Source of the DNA: Lachnospiraceae bacterium
GTDB lineage: Bacteria > Bacillota > Clostridia > Lachnospirales > Lachnospiraceae
Length of the DNA: 43,728 nucleotides
Direction: 5' to 3'
Assembly (NCBI GenBank): GCA_021199655.1
Contig: JAJQHQ010000041.1
Coordinates: 34,757-78,484, forward strand
The notes below the pieces were generated by a model, which saw only the letters and a program-made list of their open reading frames with translations, was not told the origin of the DNA and did not search any database. Position 1 is the stretch's first letter, and every line of letters begins with the position of its first letter. Below, one piece after another: positions 7,162-16,417 of this stretch. A program made the translations under genes and the position numbers.

Positions 7162-8877
7162 ATGAAGAAGAAAAGAGTAATGAGCATCCTCCTTGCGGCA
7201 ACGATGGTGGCGTCCCTGGCGACATCCTTTACCGCTTCCGCAAGCGAAGACACAGACAACGGCGACGGCAGCTATTACAATGAAGAGCTGGGCTACACCT
7301 ACGGTTCCACATTCTGGTCGGATGAGCCGGTGACCTATACGATGTTCTTCAACGACAACGACGCGTATCCGATTCAGGACAGCTGGTATGAGGAGGGCGG
7401 CATCTTTGATACGATCACCAAGATGACCAATGTCACTCTGGACATCACAGTCGTGAACAACGCAAGCTATTCAGATAAGGTAACGCTGGCAATCTCCGGC
7501 GGTACAGCTCCTTACATCATCCCGAAGATGTACAGTGAGACCGCGTATGTGACCGGCGGCGGTATCGTAGCGGTTTCGGATTATGTAGATTATATGCCGA
7601 ACTACTCCGGTATGATCGAGGACTATGGTCTGCAGAGCGAGGTTGACACACTTCTGCAGGAGGATGGCAGCTACTATCGTCTGCCGGGTCTGAAAGAGAC
7701 TGCTCTTCAGGACTACTCCCTGCTGATCCGTTCTGATATCTTTGAGGCAGCTGGTTATGATGTGACCACTCTTGAGGATGACTGGACCTGGGATGAGTTT
7801 ACAGATATTCTGATTGACGTGAAGGCTTACATGGTAGAGCAGGGCATGATCAGCGAGTCTGATTATATCTGGTCTGACCGTTGGTGCGGCGCTACGTCCG
7901 GTTACGGCCAGGGCGGCTGCCTGCTGAACCTGATTGCGGCTACCTATGGCATCCACAGCGGATGGTCCATTACATCCAATTCCGCAGGCCTGTATTTTGA
8001 CTGGGACAACGATGAGTTCGTTTTAAGTGCTACGAGCGATGCGTACAAAGAGTACATGAGCGTTGTGCAGCGCCTGGTAAGCGAGGGCATCCTTGATCCG
8101 GAGACCTGGAGCCAGGAAGATGATACGGCGGATGGTAAGTTCTATCGCGGTGAGACCGCTCTCATTTCCACAAACCGTTCTTCTTATACAACACAGATTG
8201 ACGGCCTGACATCTCAGCTTGGCGAAGGCAACTTCTCCGTATATGAGGTCGTGATCCCGACCGGCACGAACAATTATCAGGCAGAGAATTCCCGCCTTGA
8301 GTGCGGCGTCTGCATCTCCACGACCGCTCTGAACGAGCTCGGTGAGGATGAGTTCATCAAGATGATGCACTTCGTTGACTGGCTGTGGTATTCCGAAGCT
8401 GGTCTGACCATGACCAAGTGGGGCGTTGAGGGCGACACCTATACTGTAGAGGATGGCGTTTACTCTCTGACAGATGGTTACTACTGCGGCGGACTTTCCA
8501 TCGCTCAGTCTTCTGACGATCAGGTTGATATGCGTCTTGAGTATGGTTATGCATGCGGCAACTTTATGTACAGCGGCAGCCTTGAGCTTCTGACCAGCAA
8601 CTTCTCGACGGAGCTGCAGGATTACTACAACAGAATGGCAGAGTACAGAGAATTGAGTGAGATTGATCCGTCTATCGCGATGAGCGAGGATGACGCGGAG
8701 ATGGCGAACCTTTGGGCAACACCTCTGCAGGATATGATCAATACCTGGACGCTGAAGTTCGCTATGGGTCAGGCAGATGTAGAAGCTGACTGGGATACCT
8801 ATGTAGCGGAGGTTGAGGCACAGAACGCAGCCAGCCTTGTAAATCTGTACAATGAATACTATCAGGCAAGCAAATAA
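7162..8877 (+). CDS. Extracellular solute-binding protein of the sugar ABC importer
   Basis: The protein of 571 residues fits the large YtcQ/LipO-type solute-binding proteins that deliver oligosaccharides to LplB/YtcP permeases. It has a signal peptide (positively charged KKKR, hydrophobic core, likely cleavage after ASA at about residue 27). No lipobox cysteine is present at the expected place, which is unusual for a Gram-positive binding protein. It is acidic and rich in aromatic residues, as sugar binders are. AAGGAGG lies upstream of the start; the 82-bp gap from the permease holds only a small GCCC/GGGC hairpin. A strong terminator follows at 8984-9012. Confidence 0.9.
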   Translation: MKKKRVMSILLAATMVASLATSFTASASEDTDNGDGSYYNEELGYTYGSTFWSDEPVTYTMFFNDNDAYPIQDSWYEEGGIFDTITKMTNVTLDITVVNNASYSDKVTLAISGGTAPYIIPKMYSETAYVTGGGIVAVSDYVDYMPNYSGMIEDYGLQSEVDTLLQEDGSYYRLPGLKETALQDYSLLIRSDIFEAAGYDVTTLEDDWTWDEFTDILIDVKAYMVEQGMISESDYIWSDRWCGATSGYGQGGCLLNLIAATYGIHSGWSITSNSAGLYFDWDNDEFVLSATSDAYKEYMSVVQRLVSEGILDPETWSQEDDTADGKFYRGETALISTNRSSYTTQIDGLTSQLGEGNFSVYEVVIPTGTNNYQAENSRLECGVCISTTALNELGEDEFIKMMHFVDWLWYSEAGLTMTKWGVEGDTYTVEDGVYSLTDGYYCGGLSIAQSSDDQVDMRLEYGYACGNFMYSGSLELLTSNFSTELQDYYNRMAEYRELSEIDPSIAMSEDDAEMANLWATPLQDMINTWTLKFAMGQADVEADWDTYVAEVEAQNAASLVNLYNEYYQASK

Positions 8878-8983
8878 GCTTTAAGCTGCAGATATGTAGC
8901 TGTTCGGGCAACTATTTACGGCTGCGCTTCGCAGCAGCTGCATAAATATAAAGCCGGAAAACAGTTATAGAATAAGAATGGGG

Positions 8984-9012
8984 GGACCGGACAAGTGCCG
9001 GTCCTCTTTGTT
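8984..9012 (+). terminator. Rho-independent terminator after the solute-binding protein gene
   Basis: GGACCGG (8984-8990) pairs with CCGGTCC (8998-9004), followed by TCTTTGTT. The 237-bp gap 8878-9114 also contains a small hairpin GCTGCG/CGCAGC near 8931-8945 and a TCGATTGCA direct repeat, but no gene. Confidence 0.75.
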
Positions 9013-9114
9013 GCCGGAGCCTGTTCGATTGCAGGGCAGAGCAATCAGACAATGCTCGATTGCAAAGCCGGGCAGGAAATTTTTCAGATGGCGTGACAGA
9101 GGAGAAACGGGATA

Positions 9115-11541
9115 ATGAAAGAACAGTTAAGATTGCCGAAGCTTCTGGGGGACGCGTGCGTCCTTCAGCGCGGTGCGCATACAAGAATCTGGGGCCGGGG
9201 CATTCCCGGAGAAAAGGTGGAGGCTGTACTTCGCCCGCAGGAGAGCGGGGCTATGGCTGATTTTTCCTGTGCGCCTGCCGCGGGGAGAACGACAGAGGAT
9301 ACGTTGACATATACCTGCCAGACCAGGGTGCAAAACGATGGCACATTTACCGCGTATTTTGAGAACATGGAGGCGGGAGGCCCTTTTATCCTGGAAATTA
9401 CCAGCGGAAAAGAGCGGATCGTAAGCCGGGATGTCTGTGTGGGTGATGTCTTCGTCTGCTCCGGTCAGTCCAATATGGAGCTTCCGATGCGGCGAGTGCG
9501 GGAAATGTTTCCGGAGGAATTCGGCGATAATAAGCCGGATGCCGGACAAAGCCCGACCGGTGAGGACGCATCAGATGCCGCTGGATGCGTGAGCGAACAG
9601 AAGACGAATACAGATGAACCGAGAAATCAGATGGAAACTGCAGCCGGGGGATCCTTGATACATATATATAAGGTGCAGGAAGACTATGATTTTCGCGAAG
9701 AAGCGAAAGATCATAAGGATGCGAAATGGGACATCTGTACCCCGGAGCATCTGGAAGAAGTTTCCGCATTTTCCTGGTTTCTGGCCAAAACCCTCACAGA
9801 AAAGAAACAGGTGCCGATCGGCATCCTGAACCTGAGTCTTGGCGGTACACCGATACAGGCATGGATGAGCGAACAGGGTCTGAGAAATCATCCGGAATAC
9901 CTGGAGGAGCGTAAAACGCTGGAGGATGAGGACTGGTGCCGCCGCCTGACGAAAGAGAATGCCGCCGATGAGGCAGCCTGGCAAAAGGCATTAAGAGAAG
10001 CGGAAAAGAAAACAGATACAGAAACGACCTGCGGAACAATCTCTCTTCCGGGCTATCTGCAGGACGCAGGGCTTGACGGTTTTTGCGGCAGTATCCTTCT
10101 GCGGAAAACATTCCGGCTGCCAAAGATATCTGCGACAGGAAGTGAGAGCGGAGCAGATGCGAATGATACATCAGGCGGCAGCTTCTGGGGCAATTGCAGT
10201 GCCGTCTTGCGCCTGGGGACGATGACAGATGCGGATCAGACGTTTGTAAACGGTACCCTTGTGGGAGAGACGGGCTACCGTTATCCGCCGAGAATCTATC
10301 CGATTCCGAAGGGACTTTTGAGAGCGGGAGAGAATGAGATCCGGATTCATCTGGTCTGCAGAAACGGCGAAGGCCGTGTGACGCCCGGCAAGAAAATGGA
10401 GCTGGCGTGGAATGCAGACCGAAATGACACCCGAAACGACATCCAAAGCGGCAGTCGAATTGATATGCAAAACGACATGCAAGGCTACGGTTCCGGTTCC
10501 ATTTGCCTTGCGGGAGAATGGGAATACTGTGTGCTGGCCAGGACGGAGAAAGCGCCTGAACAGATATTCCTGAACCGTGGACCGACCGGATTGTTTCACG
10601 GGATGGTGGCACCCTGCCTGCCTTACACTGTGAAAGGCGTGGTCTGGTACCAGGGTGAGTCAAATGACTGCAGGCCGGAGAATTATGAGAGCCTCCTGAA
10701 GGATATGATCGCCGACTGGCGGGAACGCTGGATGCAGGAGAAACTGCCATTTGTCGTGGTACAGCTGCCGAACTGCGGAGTGGATATCGCGGGAATGGAA
10801 TGTGATGTGGAACCATGGGCAGTCATCCGTGAGGCGCAGCGAAAAGCACGGACAATTCCGGATGTGGCAGTGACCGTGAACATTGACATCGGGGAAGACA
10901 ACGATCTGCATCCGCAAAACAAGAAGGCCGCGGCAGAGAGAGCTGCGCTGGCACTGCAGAAGATTGCCTATGGAGACGATATCGTATGGGAAGGACCGGT
11001 ACTTACGGACGCACGGATTATGGTCGAAGAGTCCCTTTGCGGCACTCAGCGAATGTTATCTTCACAGGAAGAGCAAAATGAGGAAAGCGAAGATGCTTTT
11101 CCGGGGAATATTCCGGTGAAATGGAAGATCTGCCTTACGTTTGACCGGAAAGTAATCCTGAGAGACTGTACATGCAAAGAGGAACAGGATGTGAAAGGAG
11201 ACACTCTGCATCCTGCAGCGGTGCCGACCGGATTGTTTGAGGTGGCAGGGACAGACGACTGCTGGTATCCTGCAAGCGCTGCCGTGCAGGGAAATTATGT
11301 TACGCTGACACCTGTGGTTATGCGCGGGATTGAACCGGCAGCCAGAAGTACGATCGGAACGTCTGCAGTGCAATCAGTAGAACAGCCGGCAGATCAGGAT
11401 ATTTGCATGTGCAGTCACCCAAGCCGTGTACGGTATGCCTTTCGCAGCGCTCCGGGGAAACTTCTGCTTTACGGGCCGGAAGGGCTGTGTGCTTCGCCGT
11501 TCTGCGCCAAACTAAATAATCATCAGGATTCTGCGATTTAA
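9115..11541 (+). CDS. Sialate O-acetylesterase-like SGNH hydrolase with long insertions
   Basis: This family removes O-acetyl groups from sugars such as sialic acid or acetylated plant polysaccharides. The SGNH-type motifs are intact: SGQSNMELPM (nucleophile Ser119), the WYQGESND block, and DLHPQNK with the catalytic His in the C-terminal half. At 808 residues it is clearly longer than the usual 500-650. The excess is hydrophilic low-complexity stretches, for example after NKPDAGQ (about residue 145), around residues 345-360, the N/D/Q-rich run coded by about 10420-10490, and near residues 645-665. There is no signal peptide, so it probably acts in the cytoplasm after transport. It follows the ABC genes and is convergent with the GH94 gene, which suggests use of an acetylated glucan or similar. 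Confidence 0.85.
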   Translation: MKEQLRLPKLLGDACVLQRGAHTRIWGRGIPGEKVEAVLRPQESGAMADFSCAPAAGRTTEDTLTYTCQTRVQNDGTFTAYFENMEAGGPFILEITSGKERIVSRDVCVGDVFVCSGQSNMELPMRRVREMFPEEFGDNKPDAGQSPTGEDASDAAGCVSEQKTNTDEPRNQMETAAGGSLIHIYKVQEDYDFREEAKDHKDAKWDICTPEHLEEVSAFSWFLAKTLTEKKQVPIGILNLSLGGTPIQAWMSEQGLRNHPEYLEERKTLEDEDWCRRLTKENAADEAAWQKALREAEKKTDTETTCGTISLPGYLQDAGLDGFCGSILLRKTFRLPKISATGSESGADANDTSGGSFWGNCSAVLRLGTMTDADQTFVNGTLVGETGYRYPPRIYPIPKGLLRAGENEIRIHLVCRNGEGRVTPGKKMELAWNADRNDTRNDIQSGSRIDMQNDMQGYGSGSICLAGEWEYCVLARTEKAPEQIFLNRGPTGLFHGMVAPCLPYTVKGVVWYQGESNDCRPENYESLLKDMIADWRERWMQEKLPFVVVQLPNCGVDIAGMECDVEPWAVIREAQRKARTIPDVAVTVNIDIGEDNDLHPQNKKAAAERAALALQKIAYGDDIVWEGPVLTDARIMVEESLCGTQRMLSSQEEQNEESEDAFPGNIPVKWKICLTFDRKVILRDCTCKEEQDVKGDTLHPAAVPTGLFEVAGTDDCWYPASAAVQGNYVTLTPVVMRGIEPAARSTIGTSAVQSVEQPADQDICMCSHPSRVRYAFRSAPGKLLLYGPEGLCASPFCAKLNNHQDSAI

Positions 11542-11656
11542 CTGAGCAGGGGAGATTGTGTCAGCACTGCGATCGAATCGGGCAGAGCGGATTGCTGTTC
11601 TGAACAGGAAATATGGAGCGGAACAGGACGCAGATTGCCTCCCCACGCATGAAAAA

Positions 11657-11734
11657 GAGCCGGGAAGGTTTTAACCTGCCCGGCTCGTGTCTTTGGTATG
11701 CGCGGGCAGGAGCCGATGAGCCGTCTCCTGCCCG
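11657..11734. terminator. Twin hairpins between convergent esterase and GH94 genes
   Basis: GAGCCGGG (11657-11664) with inner AGGTT/AACCT pairs with CCCGGCTC (11679-11686); it has AAAAA on its left and GTGTCTTT on its right, so it can end transcription from both sides, best for the minus-strand GH94 gene. A second stem, CGGGCAGGAG (11703-11712) with CTCCTGCCCG (11725-11734), lies beside the GH94 stop codon. Confidence 0.75.
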
Positions 11735-11742
11735 ATCTGCTG

Positions 11743-14178
11743 TCAGCCCATCACTGCAGTCACTTCATAGTGTGTCTTGCCTTCCTCGAACGGTACGACA
11801 TTACCGGAAATCTCTTTCCCGTCAACGACAAGTTTCGCGATACCCTTCTGTACATTGTCCGGGTTTTCTACATGAATGTCGTAGGTTGCGCCGCGGAAGC
11901 TTCTCGTGATCGTGAAATCTCCGAAGCCTTCCGGTACGCACGGGTCAATACCGAGACCGTCAAACTGCGGCTGAATACCGAGGATAGCCTGCGATATATC
12001 CACGAAGGTCCATGCTGCCGTACCGGTCAGCCAGCTGTTCTTCGCCTCGCCGTGGCGTGCAGCGTCCGCGCCCGCTACCATCTGTGAATACACATAGGGC
12101 TCGGTGCGGTGGATCTCGCTGATGTCCTCAATGTAAGCCGGGCAGGTCTTACGGTAGATCTCAAAAGCCCGGTTGCCGCGTCTGACTACCGTCTCCGCGA
12201 TCGATACCCACGGATTGTTGTGGCAGAAGATACCGGCATTCTCCTTATATCCAGGCGGATAGGAGGAGACCTCACCAAGGTTCAGATAATATTTTGTATA
12301 GGCAGGCTGCAGAAGCATGATGCCGTATTTGGTATCCAGACGATCCTTTACGGAGTCAAGCGCCTGAATCGCCTGGCCGCTTTCTACGCCGATGCCGGCC
12401 ATGACACAGAAGCCCTGCGGCTCAATGTAAATCTGGCCTTCTTCACACTCTTTGGAGCCGACCTTGTTGGAGTTGGCGTCATATGCACGGACGAACCATT
12501 CACCATCCCAGCCGGCGTCAAGTACCGCATCGTTCATTGCCTGTACTTCTTTCTCCGCAGCAGCTGCCAGATCTTCCTTGCCTGCGCGGCGGCAGAGCTC
12601 TGCGTACTCACGGCCGTATTTTACGAACATACCGGCGATGAAAACGGATTCCGCAACCGGTCCCTCAGACGGTCCGGTCGTCTGGAACGATTCACCCGGC
12701 GTATCGGAGAAGCAGTTCAGGTTCAGGCAGTCATTCCAGTCCGCGCGGCCGATGAGCGGCAGATTGTGCGGACCCTTGTGATTCACAATATAGTCAAACG
12801 AGCGGGTCAGGTGCTCAAAGAGCGGTACTGCGGTCGACTCGTCATTGTCAAACGGAACCATCTCATCGAGGATGGAGAAATCTCCGCTTTCCTTTATGTA
12901 AGCAGAGGTACCGGCAATCAGCCAGAGCGGGTCGTCGTTGAAACCGCTGCCGATGTCCATGTTGCCCTTCTTGGTCAGCGGCTGGTACTGATGGTACGCG
13001 CTGCCGTCCGCAAACTGTGTGGAGGCGATATCGATGATACGCTCACGCGCACGCTCCGGGATCAGATGTACAAAGCCGAGCAGATCCTGACAGGAATCGC
13101 GGAAGCCCATGCCGCGGCCGGTGCCGGACTCGTAATAGGAAGCGGAGCGGGACATATTGAAGGTCACCATGCACTGGTACTGGTTCCAGATGTTGACCAT
13201 GCGGTTTACCTTTTCATCCTTGGACTCTACATGATATTTCGCCAGCAGGCCCTCCCAGTATTCATTCAATGCTGCAAAGGAAGCATCTACTTTTTCTTTT
13301 GTATCAAAACGGGACAGAAGTGCTTTTGCCGGAGCCTTGTTGATGATGCCCGGTGCTTCCCATTTCTCCTCGTTCGGAAGCTCTGCATAGCCGAGAACAA
13401 AGACAAGGTTCTTCTCCTCGCCCGGAGCAAGCGTCACATCAATCTGATGCGCCGCGATCGGATACCATCCGCTGGCCACGGAGTTCTCGCATACACCATT
13501 CTCGACTGCTGCCGGATTGGAAGCGTCACGGTACGCACCGATGAAACTGTCACGGCTGGTGTCAAACGAAGCGACCGGAGCGTTCACCGCGGAATAAGCG
13601 TAGTGATTGCGGCGCTCACGATACTCGGTCTTGTGATAGATTACAGAATCTACGATTTCCACCTCGCCGGTGCTTAAGTTTCTCTGATAATTGGTCATGT
13701 CGTCTACTGCATTCCAGAGACAGAATTCAATATAAGAAAAGACCTTCAGCGATTTCGTCTCATCAGAAGTATTTTTCAGAGTAAGAGAATTGATCTCGCA
13801 GGAAGCATCCATCGGCACAAATGCGAGCAGATCCGCGCTGACTCCGTTCTTTGAAGAAAGGAAACGGCTGTAGCCGATCCCATGACGGCATTCATAGGAA
13901 TCGAGATCGGTCTGGGTCGGCTTCCAGCCCGGGTTCCAGACACTGTCCCCATCCTTGATGTAATAGTACTTGCCGTTCATATCATAAGGAAGATCATTGT
14001 AGCGATAGCGCGTGATGCGCAGCAGCTTCGCGTCCTTGTAGAAGCTGTAGCCGCCGCAGGTGTTAGACACCAGTGAAAAGAAATCATTGCATCCCAGATA
14101 GTTGATCCAGGGAAGCGGAGTCTTTGGTGTTGTGATGACGTACTCGCGGTTGGCGTCGTCAAAATAGCCGAATTTCAT
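11743..14178 (-). CDS. GH94 cellobiose-phosphorylase-like enzyme
   Basis: GH94 phosphorylases split beta-glucosidic disaccharides with phosphate to give a sugar 1-phosphate and a free sugar, saving ATP. The N-terminus ([21 protein letters not shown]) and the length of 811 residues match clostridial cellobiose phosphorylases very closely. The catalytic aspartate lies in RADWNDCLN at about residue 480. The phosphate-site and helical barrel regions look complete. There is no signal peptide, so it is cytoplasmic. It is transcribed from a good promoter at 14256-14284 with a LacI-type operator in the leader, and is divergent from the LacI-type gene. The substrate is probably cellobiose, but related GH94 enzymes use other disaccharides. 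Confidence 0.88.
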   Translation of the reverse strand: MKFGYFDDANREYVITTPKTPLPWINYLGCNDFFSLVSNTCGGYSFYKDAKLLRITRYRYNDLPYDMNGKYYYIKDGDSVWNPGWKPTQTDLDSYECRHGIGYSRFLSSKNGVSADLLAFVPMDASCEINSLTLKNTSDETKSLKVFSYIEFCLWNAVDDMTNYQRNLSTGEVEIVDSVIYHKTEYRERRNHYAYSAVNAPVASFDTSRDSFIGAYRDASNPAAVENGVCENSVASGWYPIAAHQIDVTLAPGEEKNLVFVLGYAELPNEEKWEAPGIINKAPAKALLSRFDTKEKVDASFAALNEYWEGLLAKYHVESKDEKVNRMVNIWNQYQCMVTFNMSRSASYYESGTGRGMGFRDSCQDLLGFVHLIPERARERIIDIASTQFADGSAYHQYQPLTKKGNMDIGSGFNDDPLWLIAGTSAYIKESGDFSILDEMVPFDNDESTAVPLFEHLTRSFDYIVNHKGPHNLPLIGRADWNDCLNLNCFSDTPGESFQTTGPSEGPVAESVFIAGMFVKYGREYAELCRRAGKEDLAAAAEKEVQAMNDAVLDAGWDGEWFVRAYDANSNKVGSKECEEGQIYIEPQGFCVMAGIGVESGQAIQALDSVKDRLDTKYGIMLLQPAYTKYYLNLGEVSSYPPGYKENAGIFCHNNPWVSIAETVVRRGNRAFEIYRKTCPAYIEDISEIHRTEPYVYSQMVAGADAARHGEAKNSWLTGTAAWTFVDISQAILGIQPQFDGLGIDPCVPEGFGDFTITRSFRGATYDIHVENPDNVQKGIAKLVVDGKEISGNVVPFEEGKTHYEVTAVMG

Positions 14179-14208
14179 AATTCTCTTCTCCTTTTTATTA
14201 TTTTGTGA

Positions 14209-14216
14209 AAACGTTT
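14209..14216. promoter_or_regulatory. LacI-type operator in the GH94 leader
   Basis: AAACGTTT is a perfect palindrome with the central CG typical of LacI-family sites. The same extended sequence AAACGTTTAAGTAAA recurs at 14430 upstream of the regulator gene, and a variant AAACGCTT is at 14332. It lies about 33 nt after the predicted GH94 transcription start. Confidence 0.6.
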
Positions 14217-14255
14217 AAGTAAAGCCCCAAATAAAAATTTGTTTCAAGCAAATTC

Positions 14256-14284
14256 AGTATATCCCATATTTTGCGGAAAATCAA
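14256..14284 (-). promoter_or_regulatory. Sigma-A promoter of the GH94 gene
   Basis: On the minus strand, TTGATT (14284-14279) and TATACT (14261-14256) are separated by 17 bp. The leader is about 70 nt and contains the operator at 14209-14216. Confidence 0.7.
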
Positions 14285-14385
14285 CCACTATTTTCCTTTG
14301 CGAACATCAAATTTTATCCGAAATCACAAGAAAACGCTTACGAAACTGATTTGAAAAATAACGCAGTAAAAGAGCAAAAATATCC

Positions 14386-14437
14386 TTGAAATCTTTGGGA
14401 AAAAGTGTAAAATATAGCAAAGATAACGTAAACGTTT
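14386..14437 (+). promoter_or_regulatory. Promoter and operator of the LacI-type gene
   Basis: TTGAAA (14386-14391) and TAAAAT (14408-14413) with a 16-bp spacer make a plausible promoter. The operator AAACGTTT at 14430-14437, identical over 15 bases (with its flank) to the GH94 site, lies just after the start of transcription and would allow autoregulation. Another half-matching site, AAACGCTT, is at 14332-14339. Confidence 0.6.
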
Positions 14438-14450
14438 AAGTAAAATTTTG

Positions 14451-14476
14451 GTAACTGTGAAAGTACTGAACAGTTA
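14451..14476 (+). repeat. 5'-leader palindrome, copy 2 (upstream of LacI-type gene)
   Basis: It reads GTAACTGTGA, then AAGTACT, then GAACAGTTA. It ends 37 nt before the start codon at 14514, in the same orientation as the gene, as in the other three copies. Confidence 0.85.
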
Positions 14477-14513
14477 TAATTTTGGGCGGTTAGTTGTGCA
14501 GTGGGGGTTGCAT

Positions 14514-15525
14514 ATGGTTTCCATGAAGGATGTTGCAAAAAAGTGCGGAGTTTCGGTAGCGACAGTCAGCAAGGCATTGAATAATTACAGCGATATCGGG
14601 GAAGAGACGAAGAAAAAGATTCGGGCTGCCGCTGAGGAAGCAGGCTATCTGCAGAATGCTTCCATCCGTGCTTTGAAGTCAGAACGCAGCTGGAATCTGG
14701 GTATCCTGTTTGAAGACGAAGCGCAGAGCGGGCTGACACACGATTATTTTGCGCCGGTACTGGAAAGCTTCAAGCGGGTTGCGGAGAAGAATGGCTATGA
14801 TGTCACTTTTATCAACAACCGTATCGCAGACCGAAAGATGAGCTATTATGAATATTGCCGTTTCCGCGGAGTCGATGGTGTGCTGATCGCCTGCACGGAT
14901 TTTTATAATCCGGATGTGCAGTCACTGATCCGGAGCAGTGTGCCGGTCGTGACCATTGACCATACCTTTGACAACCGGATTGCGGTCGTTTCGGACAATG
15001 TAAACGGGATGGCGTCTCTGGTAAGCTATGTCTGCAGGATGGGGCACCGAAAGATTGCGTACATACACGGAGAAAATACTTCCGTGACGAGAAGCCGGCT
15101 CGGCGGTTTTTTTTCATTCCATAGCCGAACACGGCATTGAACTGCCCGATGAGTATATCCGGGCATCGGAATACCGGGATACTGCTCTGGCAAAAATACT
15201 CACGGAAGAACTGCTTGCACTGCCGAATCCGCCTACCTGCATCTTTTATCCGGACGATTACGCCGCGGTTGGGGGGATCAATGTGATCCATGAGAAAGGT
15301 TTTCGCATACCGGAAGACATTTCTGTCGTTGGTTATGACGGCATCATGCTGAATCGTGTGATGAATCCGCGTGTGACCACTATTCACCAGAATATGCCGG
15401 AGATTGGCCGCAAAGCAGCGGATTTACTGATCGGTCTGATCGAAAAACCAAAGACGACACTCATCGAGCATGTCATCGTACCAGGCACATTCGTGCAGGG
15501 AGGATCGGTGAGAAATTTGGTGTGA
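14514..15525 (+). pseudogene. LacI-family regulator, frameshifted in a T8 run
   Basis: LacI-family regulators bind operators as dimers and are released by a sugar ligand. The N-terminus MKDVAKKCGVSVATVSKALN is a canonical LacI helix-turn-helix, followed by the periplasmic-binding-protein-like domain. The frame breaks at the T8 run 15107-15114 after RSRLGG. Removing one T gives GFFHSIAEHG and an open frame to 15525, for a protein of 336 residues, the usual family length. The second part has the normal VVGYDG and TTIHQNM blocks. The start chosen (ATG 14514) has GGGGG 6 nt upstream; ATG 14523 is also possible. It is probably the regulator of the adjacent GH94 gene. The break is an assembly error, slippage-corrected, phase-variable, or a true loss. 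Confidence 0.82.
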
Positions 15526-15564
15526 GACAATTAGATATAGCCCTGCTTCTTACATTTCATTCAA

Positions 15565-15604
15565 AAAAGAGCCAGTGTCTCCTGCGGAAATACTGGCTCT
15601 TTTT
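15565..15604. terminator. Bidirectional terminator between LacI-type and TrpZ-type genes
   Basis: AAAAGAGCCAGT (15565-15576) pairs with ACTGGCTCTTTT (15592-15603). Both sides end in A/T runs, fitting the convergent genes on each side. Confidence 0.9.
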
Positions 15605-15622
15605 GGCGGCGCTATCAATATT

Positions 15623-16417
15623 TTATCCCAGCAACGCCGAATCATTCGAAAACTGCTCGCCGCTGACCTGCTCGAACTGATCCAGCAGATCTTTTACGGT
15701 CAGCTTCTTTTTCTCTTCTCCCCGGATATCGAGGATGATCTTTCCTTCATTCATCATGATCAGGCGGTTGCCGTGTGTGATCGCGTCTTTCATATTGTGG
15801 GTGATCATCAGGGTGGTCAGATGGTCGCGGTTCACGATCAGCTCGGTGATTTCCAGAACCTTGGCAGCTGTCTTGGGATCCAGGGCTGCCGTGTGCTCGT
15901 CGAGAAGGAGCAGCTTAGGCTTCTGCAGGGTCGCCATCAGAAGCGTGAGCGCCTGACGCTGGCCGCCGGAGAGCAGTCCGACCTTGGCGGTCATGCGATC
16001 CTCAAGTCCCAGACCTAACATGGAAAGAAGCTCTTTGTATTCCGCACGCTCCTGTTTGGTAATGCCGCGGCGAAGGGTACGTGACTTTCCACGGCGCTCA
16101 GCGAGCGCCAGATTTTCCTGAATCTCCATCGTGGCAGCCGTTCCGGTCATCGGATCCTGAAATACACGTCCGAGATAAGCGGCCCGCTTGTGCTCCGGAA
16201 GCTTCGTCACGTTGACTCCGTCGATGATGATCTGTCCCTCGTCCACGAGCCAGGTACCGGCCACCGCATTTAAAAGAGTCGATTTGCCGGCTCCGTTGCC
16301 GCCGATGACAGTGACAAAATCGCCGTCTTCCAGATTCAGGGAGACTCCGTTCAGCGCGGTCTTTTCATTGATCGTGCCGGGATTGAATGTCTTGGAAATA
16401 TTGATGATATCAAGCAT
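15623..16417 (-). CDS. ABC transporter ATP-binding protein, TrpZ type
   Basis: The ATPase subunit (264 residues) of an importer whose parts resemble the TrpXYZ group (COG1101/COG4120/COG2984). Walker A (GGNGAGKST), the signature LLSGGQRQALTL, Walker B (LLLLDEHTAALD) and the switch His (ITHNM) are present. The start at 16417 is chosen because GGGAGG lies about 8 nt upstream; the frame is open a little further but that part overlaps the permease end. It overlaps the permease stop by 8 nt, which suggests translational coupling. Confidence 0.9.
   Translation of the reverse strand: MLDIINISKTFNPGTINEKTALNGVSLNLEDGDFVTVIGGNGAGKSTLLNAVAGTWLVDEGQIIIDGVNVTKLPEHKRAAYLGRVFQDPMTGTAATMEIQENLALAERRGKSRTLRRGITKQERAEYKELLSMLGLGLEDRMTAKVGLLSGGQRQALTLLMATLQKPKLLLLDEHTAALDPKTAAKVLEITELIVNRDHLTTLMITHNMKDAITHGNRLIMMNEGKIILDIRGEEKKKLTVKDLLDQFEQVSGEQFSNDSALLG

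Noticed and set aside
8931-8976. Fifth copy of the leader palindrome (AACAGTTATAG at about 8960)
   Set aside because: Only one arm is present and it does not precede a start codon closely.
12109-13677. Long open frame on the plus strand inside the GH94 gene
   Set aside because: It is an antisense shadow of a strongly recognised 811-residue enzyme and has no domain likeness of its own.
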